A stretch of 36,290 nt of DNA from the NCBI GenBank assembly GCA_003165235.1, contig PLSV01000187.1, positions 9,075 to 45,364 of the forward strand, written 5' to 3'. Below the pieces are notes generated by a model. It saw only the letters and a list, made by a program, of their open reading frames with translations. It had not been told where the DNA came from and did no database searches. The position numbers were made by a program, and so were the translations under genes. Of this stretch, positions 1 to 9,042 are shown in pieces. Source of the DNA: Syntrophobacteraceae bacterium. Its GTDB lineage: Bacteria > Desulfobacterota > Syntrophobacteria > Syntrophobacterales > Syntrophobacteraceae. Position 1 is the first letter of the stretch. Each line of letters opens with the position of its first letter.

Positions 1-12
1 TAAAGTGAAAAA

Positions 13-66
13 TCACTTCCCCGCTCTTTTCGGTTGCTTCAACTTGAGCGCAACTTAGTATTAGGC
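13..66 (-). repeat. Window-edge copy of a dispersed repeat end (TAATACTAAGTTGCGYTCAAGTTGARGC...GCGGGGAAGTGA)
   Basis: The reverse complement matches the last ~50 bp of the window (36241-36290) with only a few mismatches; the core motif ATACNNRGTTGCGTTCAA also occurs at both ends of the 1888-2011 element. Confidence 0.85.
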
Positions 67-852
67 GATTGTTCGGCGCGGCCGCAAATCGCCATAATAA
101 CCTTCCAAATATTCCCTTGTTCGATTGGGGCAGGGATAGCTTTGCCCTTCCAAAACGATCTGTTTCAGCGGAAAAATCATTGACTTGCGAAATTTGACGC
201 CGAAATTGCGGCATTTGGGACAGGGTCCCCACCAGTACATTTTCAGCCAGCGATCGTTGAGTTCATGCCAAAGGCAAATGTCCACAAAGGCGCCATTGCG
301 CTTATCCACCAAAATGCAGGGTATGAAATCGGCGGCCGGAGTAGGATTCCCTAATTTATAGGCCCCCTTCCTGAAGATCAACAGGCAATTCGGATCGGCG
401 AATGGATGTGCGGGCGCTATTTGTAAGAGCCGGGCCAATGCCGGCGCACGGATTGCGACGTCGGCGTCTTCATCCCATGGTATGATTTGCCCGTCGCGAT
501 ACCCGCCGAGCAATGTTCCTCCATCAAGCCAATATTCAATATCGTGTGTCGTGAAATAGTGATGCAAGACTTTCAAAAGGTTCACTAATGTGGGGGAGCG
601 TTTCTCCGGCGGCAAGTCAAGGCCCCGATGCGCAAATTGGCGGCATAAATGATTTTCGGTCATCGATTCGGCATAGGGTTCGGTTTCGATCATGAAATGC
701 GAGGTTACGCCGTGATTATGCTTGCGGCTCATTTCATCGAGGGCGCAGTTGTAATCGAAATACCAGCGGCGCCTGTTTTTCGCCATGCGGCGATGAATTC
801 CAGTGAACAGCGCGGCGGCATTGACCAGTCGATTGAATAGCCGTGGCATCAA
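61..852 (-). CDS. LicD/fukutin-like phosphotransferase family protein
   Basis: 263 aa ORF with the LicD-like motif 'YWLDGGTLLGGYRDGQIIPWDEDADVAI'; its start overlaps the upstream GT25 stop. Confidence 0.75.
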   Translation of the reverse strand: MMPRLFNRLVNAAALFTGIHRRMAKNRRRWYFDYNCALDEMSRKHNHGVTSHFMIETEPYAESMTENHLCRQFAHRGLDLPPEKRSPTLVNLLKVLHHYFTTHDIEYWLDGGTLLGGYRDGQIIPWDEDADVAIRAPALARLLQIAPAHPFADPNCLLIFRKGAYKLGNPTPAADFIPCILVDKRNGAFVDICLWHELNDRWLKMYWWGPCPKCRNFGVKFRKSMIFPLKQIVLEGQSYPCPNRTREYLEGYYGDLRPRRTIA

Positions 853-1631
853 ATAATACCATTCGGGTTTGAAGCAAGATATAAATTCACCAATCGCTTT
901 TTGACGTTATGCAGGAACCAGAGGCAGTCACCCATCCCGGCCCTGGACGGCGGCGCAGGTCTGAACAAGTCTCTATCCGGTATGGTGGTGAAATGAGGAT
1001 CGTCGGCGAATAATTGCCGCATGCAGGGTGGATTGACGCCATAAAGCCGCACTCCGGTTCGAATGCCTCCGCCCGTCAAATGATCCATTGGAAGGCAAAT
1101 CGGATAAGCGATGGAGAGCAGTTTTTGCGCCGCACTCCGCCCGATCAGGTAACCCAGGCCACCATAGGCCACGCCGGCAAATTTTACGCACTGATACTGT
1201 CGATAGAGTCTTTGTCTTTGCCAAAAAGAAACCGGCCCGCCGCCATGGTAAAAAAGAATGAGTTCCCAATCTTCAGGGAATAATGCTTTCCGCTTGATGA
1301 TTTCAAAAAAGTCCGGATGGATAATGACATCATCTTCGAGGATGAGCGCCTCGTCAATATTTTCATCGACCATGCGCCGGTAAAGCTTTAGATGTGAAAG
1401 GGAGCAGCCGACTTCGCCAGGCGCCAACTCTCTACGCATATATGTAATCGCCCGCTCTGCGCCGTATACCGCAGCCAGTTCCTGCGGCGTCAGACTCCAG
1501 CCATCCACGGCTTCGATCAATTCAAACGGGAGGCAGAGTTCATGCAGATGCGCGGTGATATACCTTCTGCGCTCGGGGGACCGCTTTAAGTTGATTACCC
1601 AGGTTGGGGGCATGGAGATTCGATCGAACAT
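849..1631 (-). CDS. Glycosyltransferase family 25 (LPS biosynthesis) protein
   Basis: 260 aa ORF with 'WVINLKRSPERRRYI', 'GCSLSHLKLYRRMV' and 'ALILEDDVII', typical of GT25. The start could instead be the internal Met at about 1613. Confidence 0.85.
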   Translation of the reverse strand: MFDRISMPPTWVINLKRSPERRRYITAHLHELCLPFELIEAVDGWSLTPQELAAVYGAERAITYMRRELAPGEVGCSLSHLKLYRRMVDENIDEALILEDDVIIHPDFFEIIKRKALFPEDWELILFYHGGGPVSFWQRQRLYRQYQCVKFAGVAYGGLGYLIGRSAAQKLLSIAYPICLPMDHLTGGGIRTGVRLYGVNPPCMRQLFADDPHFTTIPDRDLFRPAPPSRAGMGDCLWFLHNVKKRLVNLYLASNPNGII

Positions 1632-1885
1632 GGTTTCTACTGAAAAGCAGCTTTATCGAGCCGCGCCCTGGCGCGCGCCAATCAGCCTGCACAGGCGCCA
1701 TAACGGTCGCGGGCGGAAAAGGACCCTTTCCAAACAGAAACCTCGCGGGGTGTTGAGTTCGCATCGGTGTTTCCGGATGTGCTCTAACTACCCGTGCGCC
1801 TGAAGCACAAAAGCATTCCACCTTTCGATGATACTAAATTCCCGTCTTGTTGTATTCAACAAAATCAACCTTTGCCGGCGGCCTA

Positions 1886-2013
1886 ATACCAGGTTGCGTT
1901 CAAGACCGGGCGGGCCTAAAGCCCGCCCCTACAGCATTGTCGCGCGGGTCGTCCGTAGGGGAGGGCTTTATGCCCTCCCTTGTGGCGCCCGATTTGAACG
2001 CAACTCCGTATGA
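1886..2013. repeat. MITE-like element with ~25 bp imperfect terminal inverted repeats and two internal GC hairpins
   Basis: Left end ATACCAGGTTGCGTTCAAGACCGGGCG; right end, reverse complemented, ATACGGAGTTGCGTTCAAATCGGGCG; internal GGGCGGGCctaaaGCCCGCCC and GGGAGGGCtttatGCCCTCCC. Confidence 0.75.
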
Positions 2014-2106
2014 AGTCCCATGTCATTCGATATATTGAAAACAACAGCCCCCACCCGGATTCCGGATGAGGGCTGTACAACGAAGGAAATCTGCGCGGAA
2101 AGTTCT

Positions 2107-3030
2107 TCAGAAATTCACCTTGTCAATTCCTTTGAGATGAAGGATCTCTCTTGCCTCGTTGGGCGTGGCAGGCGCTATTCCAAGCTCATGGGCTATGCGC
2201 GCGATCTTGGCGACCTGCTCCGCACTACTCTTCGCCATCCTGCCTTTATCGAGATAAAGGTTATCTTCGAGACCTACGCGGACGTTGCCGCCTATAAGCA
2301 GGGACTGAGTGCAGATGGGGAACTGGGCGCGTCCGGCTACGCAGACGGAAAACTCGAAATCCCCGATTATCCTGTTCGCGTAATCGACAAGAAACAGCAG
2401 ATTCTCCGGACTCGGCGTGATGCCGCCCAGGACGCCCATCACGAACTGGATGTAAACCGGCTTCTTCACATATCCCGCCTGGATCATGAAGGCTATGTTG
2501 TTCACCATCCCTGCGTCGTAAACCTCGAACTCAGGCTTTGTGCCCGTCTCATTGAACTTAGCGCAGTATTCCTTCATGGACTTGAATGTATTGGCGAAGA
2601 TGAAATCCTCCGTCATGCCGAGATACTGTTTCTCCCATTCAAACTTCCACTCCTTGTATCTCGGAATCACTGGAAAAAGGGCGAAGTTTATGGAGCCGGC
2701 GTTGAACGATGCAAGCTCGGGCTTGTAGAGGGTCACCGGCGCGACGCGCTGCTCCGTAGTCATCCCGAAGCCCCCGCCCGTCGTAATACAGACGACTATG
2801 TCGCAGCGGCTCTTGATGCTCGTGATGATTTCCTTCATGATATTTACGTCCGGGACAGGCGCCCCCGTCTCGGGATTGCGGGCATGGATGTGGCAGACAG
2901 ACGCCCCCGCCTCCCACGCGCTCACGGCCTCATCGGCAATCTGCCCGGGAGTGATGGGAAGATGATCGGACATCGTTGGGGTGTGAATGGCCCCGGTTAT
3001 GGCGGCCGTTATGATGGCTTTCTCTTTCAT
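2107..3030 (-). CDS. BKACE family (DUF849) beta-keto acid cleavage enzyme, 3-keto-5-aminohexanoate cleavage enzyme-like
   Basis: 307 aa; N-terminus 'KAIITAAITGAIHTPTMSDHLPITPGQIADEAVSAWEAGASVCHIHARNPETG' is characteristic of the Kce/BKACE family. Confidence 0.88.
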   Translation of the reverse strand: MKEKAIITAAITGAIHTPTMSDHLPITPGQIADEAVSAWEAGASVCHIHARNPETGAPVPDVNIMKEIITSIKSRCDIVVCITTGGGFGMTTEQRVAPVTLYKPELASFNAGSINFALFPVIPRYKEWKFEWEKQYLGMTEDFIFANTFKSMKEYCAKFNETGTKPEFEVYDAGMVNNIAFMIQAGYVKKPVYIQFVMGVLGGITPSPENLLFLVDYANRIIGDFEFSVCVAGRAQFPICTQSLLIGGNVRVGLEDNLYLDKGRMAKSSAEQVAKIARIAHELGIAPATPNEAREILHLKGIDKVNF

Positions 3031-3052
3031 ATGCTTTCGCCTTGTGATGGTT

Positions 3053-3958
3053 TTATTTTTTGGGATCTAAAAAGTCCGGCTGTAGAAATTCCGGGTTCGG
3101 ATACGTATAAAATCCTTTTCCGCTCTTAACACCAAGTTCGCCTTTGTTTATTTTCTCCTCGAGGGCATCGGGCGGCTTGTCTTTTGGATCTTTCGAATCG
3201 TTATAATAAACCATTTCGATATTATGGACCGTGTCCAGACCAACTGCATCCATGAGGCCAAAAGGCCCGGCCTTCATGCCTGTGAAGATGCGCCATGCCC
3301 GGTCGATGTCCTGGAAATCGGCCACATCATTGGCCCACATAGATAGGGTTTGTTTCTTTACTGCCCGCCAGACGCTGTTGAAGCAGAAGCCCAGCATCTC
3401 CTTCTTAACCCTCAACGGCACAACACCCAGAGAACGAAGCCATTGCTCACCCTTCTGCATGACATCAGGAAGAGTCTTTGTCCCTGCCATGAGATCCGCC
3501 ATGTTCATTCCCTGGAGCGGAAGATAGAAGTGGGTGTTTATGCACCGTTCCGGCCTGCCGCTGCTCTCTTCCATCCTCGATACGGGAAGAGAGGAGCTGT
3601 TTGTGGCGAATATCGCCCTGGCGGGTGCGTTTTCATTCATCAGTTTGAATACCTTGCGCTTTATTTCCACGTTTTCCGTTATGGCTTCGACCACAAGATC
3701 GGCATCCTTGAGCGCATCGGCGATTTTGGTTGTAAAGGTGATTCTACTTTTGCATTTTGCCCAATCGTCCCAGGGGATGAAGGGATTCGCAACCTTTGCC
3801 TTCAAATCCGCAAACAGTTTGTCGTATGTTTCGTCGAACGCGCCTTCCTTGATGTCGTATATGCTGACTTTGTAGCCGGCATATGCCGACAGCATGGCGA
3901 TCTGTGTGCCTAGAACGCCTGTGCCGATGAGCGCTACATGTTCAAATGGTCTTTTCAT
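3053..3958 (-). CDS. 3-hydroxyacyl-CoA dehydrogenase family NAD-dependent dehydrogenase
   Basis: 301 aa; Rossmann motif 'VALIGTGVLGTQIAMLSAYAGYKVSIYD', 'ADLVVEAITENVEIKRKVF', 'FATNSSSLPVS', and C-terminal 'GVKSGKGFYTYPNPEF'. Confidence 0.88.
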   Translation of the reverse strand: MKRPFEHVALIGTGVLGTQIAMLSAYAGYKVSIYDIKEGAFDETYDKLFADLKAKVANPFIPWDDWAKCKSRITFTTKIADALKDADLVVEAITENVEIKRKVFKLMNENAPARAIFATNSSSLPVSRMEESSGRPERCINTHFYLPLQGMNMADLMAGTKTLPDVMQKGEQWLRSLGVVPLRVKKEMLGFCFNSVWRAVKKQTLSMWANDVADFQDIDRAWRIFTGMKAGPFGLMDAVGLDTVHNIEMVYYNDSKDPKDKPPDALEEKINKGELGVKSGKGFYTYPNPEFLQPDFLDPKK

Positions 3959-4267
3959 AAATCCTCCTTTCCAGGGAAAAATAGTCTATGCGCCGAATAT
4001 TATTCAGTCAACAGGAAACTTACAAAAACAGGTTTCTTCCAGATATGTATAAAGATAGAAACAATTTGATTTACCGGGTTCTAAAGCAGTACGCTTTGCA
4101 ACATAAAAGGAGGCAATACACCGGTCGAGGAGCGCAGCAGAACCAAAGCTGCAGCGAACTGGAGCTTTACCAAAACTAATGCACGGCAAAATCTGGAAAG
4201 GCGCTACCCAACTCAAACGAATTAGGTTGACAATGCACCAGTTGAAAATTTCTAATCCGTCCCGCAT

Positions 4268-4945
4268 TCAAAACAAGCCGGGGACAAATCGCGCCGTCTT
4301 TGCAGCATAGTCGGCATACTCCGGGAAGGCAGCGGTCAGTAGCTTTTCTTCCTGGATAGACCTGTAGACCTGACAGCCGACCAACAGCAAGAAAACAAGA
4401 ATTTTAGGAATGGTGACACGCGCCAGGACCAACCCGAGCAAAGCTGTAATTTCTCCAGCATAGACGGGGTGCCGCACAAGCCGATATGGCCCGCGCACTA
4501 CCAGCTTGCGGACCTGGGGGATGATGCTCCAGCTTTTCCCCAGCGTACCGAGCGCCACCAGGGTAAATGCCATGCCGGACACTACGATGACACTCGAAAT
4601 CGCCAGGATGGCAGGGCGGGGAAAATGGGCCGCGCCGGCCGAGCCCCCGAGAACGGGAATGAGATAGGGAAGGCAAGCTGCCGTCACAGCGACCAGCTTT
4701 GCAGGAAAAGATCGAATGGTCGCACTCGCCCTGTCCCTCATTAAGTAAAGCGCGACGGTCAGGACGTAGAAAGCCGCTACCAGCAGGTAGTGGGCCATGA
4801 CGACGCACTTCATGGCGTCAAAGGGAAAGAATGCCCTCAGGAGTTTTTGTACGGCCAGAATGTTGATGACCATAAAATAGCCGAACACCGCAACGGCCAC
4901 CGGTCTGCCCAAATCGATGCGCAATGATTTACCGGACGTCTTCAT
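4268..4945 (-). CDS. Isoprenylcysteine carboxyl methyltransferase / PEMT-like integral membrane methyltransferase
   Basis: Motif 'LVVRGPYRLVRHPVYAGEI' near the C-terminus and several hydrophobic helices. The ORF extends to 5086, but the first ~47 codons lie in a dispersed repeat, so MKTSGKSLRIDL (4945) is the more likely start. Confidence 0.75.
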   Translation of the reverse strand: MKTSGKSLRIDLGRPVAVAVFGYFMVINILAVQKLLRAFFPFDAMKCVVMAHYLLVAAFYVLTVALYLMRDRASATIRSFPAKLVAVTAACLPYLIPVLGGSAGAAHFPRPAILAISSVIVVSGMAFTLVALGTLGKSWSIIPQVRKLVVRGPYRLVRHPVYAGEITALLGLVLARVTIPKILVFLLLVGCQVYRSIQEEKLLTAAFPEYADYAAKTARFVPGLF

Positions 4946-4974
4946 TCTATATGTAACCTCAAGTGGAATAATGC

Positions 4975-5165
4975 CTGAAGTTGAGCGCGATGCATCCAAG
5001 CCAAATTTTGGGGATGGATTATGCCCTGAAAAACTTTTGGCGCGATTCCGAAGCCCGTAAGAACATAATATCTCCATATCGAACATTCAAGTGAGATGTC
5101 AATGAGACGGGTTCCTGCCTTTCAGGACACACTCATTCCCCGGAGTTGATGCGCTCGATACCGCA
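4975..5165. repeat. Dispersed repeat, copy A (divergent, ~170-190 bp)
   Basis: Aligns with 34436-34625 in the same orientation: GCATCCAA, GCCCtGAAAAACTT, CGAARCCCGTAgAAaC, ATCGAACATkCAAGwGArATG, TTTCAGGACrCA. Confidence 0.75.
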
Positions 5166-5749
5166 CCCTGGCATATTCGATGACGCTCAAGCCGAAACTC
5201 CACGCTCCGCGAGGTGGGCTAGTATATGGCTCTCTGTATCGTTATTACCGCCATTGTTTTTCCGTAAATTAAATAATGAGTTGGCAGACTATACCTTCAG
5301 CAAACAGAGGAAAGAAAGGACAAACAAGAACTTTGCGAGCTTTGGCAGCCCGGTGCGTGTGAGGAACTCGATATTCCATCACTGTCTCAACACCGGCTTA
5401 GGCAGCAAATGTTCCCGGCTATCGCTGCGCAAGTCAGGAAGGCGGACAGCGTGAAAGGAAGCCCGATTGAGCTCAGGGAGCTGAAGCTGGTGAACATTTG
5501 AGTTTGTTGAGCCCAGGGAATTAATTTCATCTCACATTGATTTTTTTGGGGATTCTAAGTTTGAGGCATTATTCGATAAAATGTATTAATTGCACTCTTG
5601 GGTCCGTCCTTTTGCTCAATTCTGCGTTTCTTACAGTTGACAGGGGTTGAAGGCGAATTTAAGTTCTGCCTAACAAAGTTTTGGAAGGCGTACTAAGGCC
5701 ATTGAGGAAACAAAAATAGATTGGCTATCTTGACTTTAAGGAGATTAAA

Positions 5750-5965
5750 ATGAATAAGAAACTGATTCTCGGATTAGCCTTGGCGGTGGTGCTGGTGAGT
5801 GGTTCTTTGTTCAGCGCACAGGCAGACTGTAGCTTTTGTCTGCCCCGCATCACCTTACCCACATGCTTCTCTTGTGCTGTAGACAGGGAGCCGGTAAGAG
5901 ACAGAGATTGCGCTGGCAATTTGATCACTCCGTATGATTTGGGCGGCGTAGGTGGCGCGGGATGA
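5750..5965 (+). CDS. Small secreted Cys-containing peptide (71 aa)
   Basis: 'AAGGAG' Shine-Dalgarno about 7 nt upstream of ATG; signal peptide MNKKLILGLALAVVLVSGSLFSAQA followed by a short CxxC...CxxC mature region. Confidence 0.6.
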   Translation: MNKKLILGLALAVVLVSGSLFSAQADCSFCLPRITLPTCFSCAVDREPVRDRDCAGNLITPYDLGGVGGAG

Positions 5966-6109
5966 GAAAAGGTCCTCGCTATGTCGGCGTAGATAAGCGT
6001 CTTTAACGATTTTGTTCGAAAGCCCGTAACCGGGGCTAGAGAAGGCGCCAAGGGGCCGGACCCCACGGTATCCCGGCGGTAACAGCGACTTTAAAAGCAA
6101 AAAAAGCAG

Positions 6110-6152
6110 TCCCCCTGGGTGAAAGCGCCCCAGGGGGTCGGCTTTTTTTTAA
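6110..6152 (+). terminator. Intrinsic terminator
   Basis: CCCCCTGGG-tgaaagcg-CCCCAGGGGG followed by tcggcTTTTTTTT. Confidence 0.75.
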
Positions 6153-6166
6153 TCTCTGAGGTAGTT

Positions 6167-6480
6167 ATGGCATATCGACATGGACCAGACCGCAAACAGA
6201 TGATGGTGCTGCCGCCGGCCCTGGATCAGTATGTTTCCCAGGAACATCCGGTTCGTGCCTATGGTGCATTTGCCGACGCACTTGACTTTAGAGAGTTGGG
6301 AATTGAACTCGATGACCCGAAGGTGGGCAACGCCGAGTATGATCCCCGATGCATGCGGGATCTCTTATTATATGGCTATTCTTACGGGGTTAGGAGTTCT
6401 CGGAAACTGGAGCGAGAGGTCCACAATAATCTTTCTTTGTCTTCTGGACCCGGGATGTCACCGAGGTGACGGATTTGCTG
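6167..6480 (+). pseudogene. Truncated IS1182-like transposase N-terminal fragment
   Basis: 'MAYRHGPDRKQMMVLPPALDQYVSQEHPVRAYGAFADALDFRELGIELDDPKVGNAEYDPRCMRDLLLYGYSYGVRSSRKLEREVHNNLS' matches the N-terminal region of IS1182-type transposases; the reading frame ends soon after and no catalytic part follows. Confidence 0.75.
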
Positions 6481-6622
6481 AGTTCTGCAAGAGGCTTTTA
6501 ATGATTTCTTTTCATCCACGGAAGCGTCAACATGGTTATTAGGGGTTGAAAAATCACGCGGGGTTGCGTGTCAGTGTTTGGCTCAACGGGGAACTTCGGC
6601 GGTTGCATTGGGGCGAAAATTA

Positions 6623-6685
6623 AGCACGCCGCGCTGAGGCGCGGCGTGCTGTATCGCGGGTTGCGCCCCTGCGGGGCGCAACCGT
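6623..6685 (-). terminator. Strong GC hairpins downstream of the outer membrane protein gene
   Basis: AGCACGCCGCGC-tgag-GCGCGGCGTGCT (perfect 12 bp stem) and GGTTGCGCCCC-tg-CGGGGCGCAACC. Confidence 0.6.
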
Positions 6686-6708
6686 CATTCTTGTGGATCC
6701 TAGTGTGC

Positions 6709-7692
6709 TTATTTGCCAAGCGGGCACAGATTCCCAAGAGGAACTATGAGGCGGGCGTTGAACCATTCGCCGCCGACATCGTTCTTGGTCATAACGTCCC
6801 AGTTGTACATAATCATCAGACTGCACGGGCCGAAATTGTAGCCGAGGAGCGGGCCCAGCCCATAGTTCGTCACCCTGGAGCCGGGAACGGGTGAGCCGTA
6901 TTGCTTATCGGCGCCTGTCTGATTTTCCTGAAATGCGCCAAGGCCAAAGGTCCATTTCTTCCAGGTATAGCTGATAGTGTAGTCGATCGCTAGCTCGTCA
7001 GCGCTTTGGTAGTCGGTGGTGGTGTCCTTAGTGGCGATAGTGTAATTGATATCGGCGCTGATGTTCCATCCGCCGTGCAGCCAGCTTAATCCAATTGTCG
7101 GCGTAAAGGTATAGTACCCGTTGCCGGCTTCAGCGTAAATGCCGCCGTCAGGCTGATAGCGTTGCCCGGTAACTCTATTCGCGGGCGAGGTCGTAGCATC
7201 GTCAAAACCGACCGCAAATGCGAACTTGACGCGGAAATCACAGGGGAGTTTCCACCCCAAAATGACTGGAACCAAAATTGTGTTGAATGCGCCAAACTGA
7301 GAGCCGCCATTCCACTGATTAAGGCCGGGAACGCCGGTCGCGCCGCCCTGGTTCTGTAATCTCAAGTTCGTGTAGTCGAACGGCTGAGCTAAGGCAACGG
7401 CGTAGTCGGCGCAAAGGAACTTGAGTCCGGTGGCCCACACCAGGATAGGAACATCGACGTAGCCGAAAAGCTGGGTAGTGGTCTGTGAGTGTCCCTTGTC
7501 GTCAAAACCATGGTAGGTCGGCGCAAAATAGGAGTCGTGAATGAAGTAAAAGCCTTGAGGCGGCAGCGCCCCAGCGGCCAATCCTTCGTCTACGCCGCGC
7601 AGGTGGTAATCCCACAATTCCTCTGCGTAGGCAGGGGCAACCACCATCACCACTGCCATGCATAAACACATTGCCAATAGAAGTTTCTTCAT
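6709..7692 (-). CDS. Outer membrane transporter of the phenol MetA-degradation (PF13557-like) family
   Basis: 327 aa with signal peptide; 'GFYFIHDSYFAPTYHGFDDKG...', many alternating beta strands and a terminal 'NARLIVPLG'. Confidence 0.75.
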   Translation of the reverse strand: MKKLLLAMCLCMAVVMVVAPAYAEELWDYHLRGVDEGLAAGALPPQGFYFIHDSYFAPTYHGFDDKGHSQTTTQLFGYVDVPILVWATGLKFLCADYAVALAQPFDYTNLRLQNQGGATGVPGLNQWNGGSQFGAFNTILVPVILGWKLPCDFRVKFAFAVGFDDATTSPANRVTGQRYQPDGGIYAEAGNGYYTFTPTIGLSWLHGGWNISADINYTIATKDTTTDYQSADELAIDYTISYTWKKWTFGLGAFQENQTGADKQYGSPVPGSRVTNYGLGPLLGYNFGPCSLMIMYNWDVMTKNDVGGEWFNARLIVPLGNLCPLGK

Positions 7693-8199
7693 CTCTTCCC
7701 CCTCGAATCACAAAAAAGTTAACAATTTTCAAAACAGGCCCAGTGAATCGGACCCCTCCAACTGGTTCTGTTTTGAGCCCCGATGCGGGCGGCCTCGTCT
7801 CATCCACCTCCTTTCAGCCCCGGTATTAGCTTGGTCCCTGCTGAATCGAAGGCCGCCTCGTGAAAATTGCCTTCAAGCATGAGCCAAACTAAGATGCGAA
7901 ACGACAGCAAATTATACCCAAAGTGCTGCCCTTTCGGCAAAAGCCGCCGCACGAGCTTGCCTATAATACATTCACCTTATGTATGTCAAATTAAATTTTG
8001 TAAAAGAAAAATTTTTTCTACGCCCTAAGAAATTTGCTCGAACAAAGGGGTTATTAGCAATTCACGGCCCCTCTTTTGTGAGTAATCGACTCTAATCTGA
8101 ACAACTGATGCGGGATGATTTTAAAACCTTGTCAGGACTGGCTCTCGTCCATTCGGCGATACAGAATGCGTTGCCATGAGCGCATAAAAGAAGAATCGC

Positions 8200-8946
8200 T
8201 CACAAGCGGGATGCCAGGCAGGCCGACAATGTAAAAAGGAGAACTTCCGTAATTTCGTTGACCGCGCCGAGCACATCTCCAGTGATGCCGCCGAGAGACC
8301 GCTGCGCCAGCGCCCGGACCAGAAGCGAGCTCAGTGTGGCTGCTCCCAGGAAAGCCGGAGCTAACTTTGGAACAAGGAGCAGGGTTAGAACGACAGCAAA
8401 TGAGGCAGCGGCGAGGACTGTCCCGCCAGTCACATGTTCGATGCTGGATTTGGCAAGACCTCCGGTTCGAGCGCACGAGCTTTTATACGCGCTGACTACG
8501 ATTGCAAAACGGCCCATGGCCGGAACAACCGCCAGAGCAATCCAACTCTTTGCCACAATGAGACTGTAAATGGCGCTCGTTTTCAACAGTATGGCCAAGA
8601 CCAGGGCGAGGGCGCCGAATGCGCCGGTTGCGCTGTCTTTCATAATTTCAAGCCGTCTTTCGGGAGTGTGCGCTCCACCGATCCCGTCGGCCAAGTCCGC
8701 CAGCCCGTCGAGATGAAACCCTCGCGTAACCAGCGTCATAAAGGCGCAGGCCCAGGCGGCCAGGAGAAGTGGAGGCATAAGGGCCTGGAGCAGCAGGACC
8801 ATTAAACACGTAATCAGGCCAACCAGCAGACCCACAACAGGAAAGCATGCATAACATCTTCCCAGATCGCGGGGGGATATTTCCCCGGAAACAGGCAAAC
8901 GGAAGATGGTCAAAAAAGAGAGAGCAATGGTGAATTGGCGCCACAT
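8200..8946 (-). CDS. cobS: Adenosylcobinamide-GDP ribazoletransferase (cobalamin synthase)
   Basis: 248 aa; 'FLTIFRLPV', 'RGFHLDGLADLADGIGGAHTPERRLEIMKDSATGAFGALALVLAILLK', 'GGITGDVLGAVNEITEVLLF'. Confidence 0.95.
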   Translation of the reverse strand: MWRQFTIALSFLTIFRLPVSGEISPRDLGRCYACFPVVGLLVGLITCLMVLLLQALMPPLLLAAWACAFMTLVTRGFHLDGLADLADGIGGAHTPERRLEIMKDSATGAFGALALVLAILLKTSAIYSLIVAKSWIALAVVPAMGRFAIVVSAYKSSCARTGGLAKSSIEHVTGGTVLAAASFAVVLTLLLVPKLAPAFLGAATLSSLLVRALAQRSLGGITGDVLGAVNEITEVLLFTLSACLASRL

Positions 8947-9042
8947 AACGCCTCTGTTTCTGCAGGCAGACGTGCGATGCCGGCAATATGGGTCAATCAG
9001 GCCCGCGCTAAACCCGGCTCAAAAGTATATAAGGCCGGTTGT

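Noticed and set aside
2020-3129. 369 aa plus-strand ORF
   Set aside because: Antisense to the well-supported BKACE gene; composition looks like a shadow frame and no domain is recognisable.
6167-6480. Functional IS element
   Set aside because: Only an N-terminal transposase fragment remains, with no catalytic domain or paired terminal repeats.
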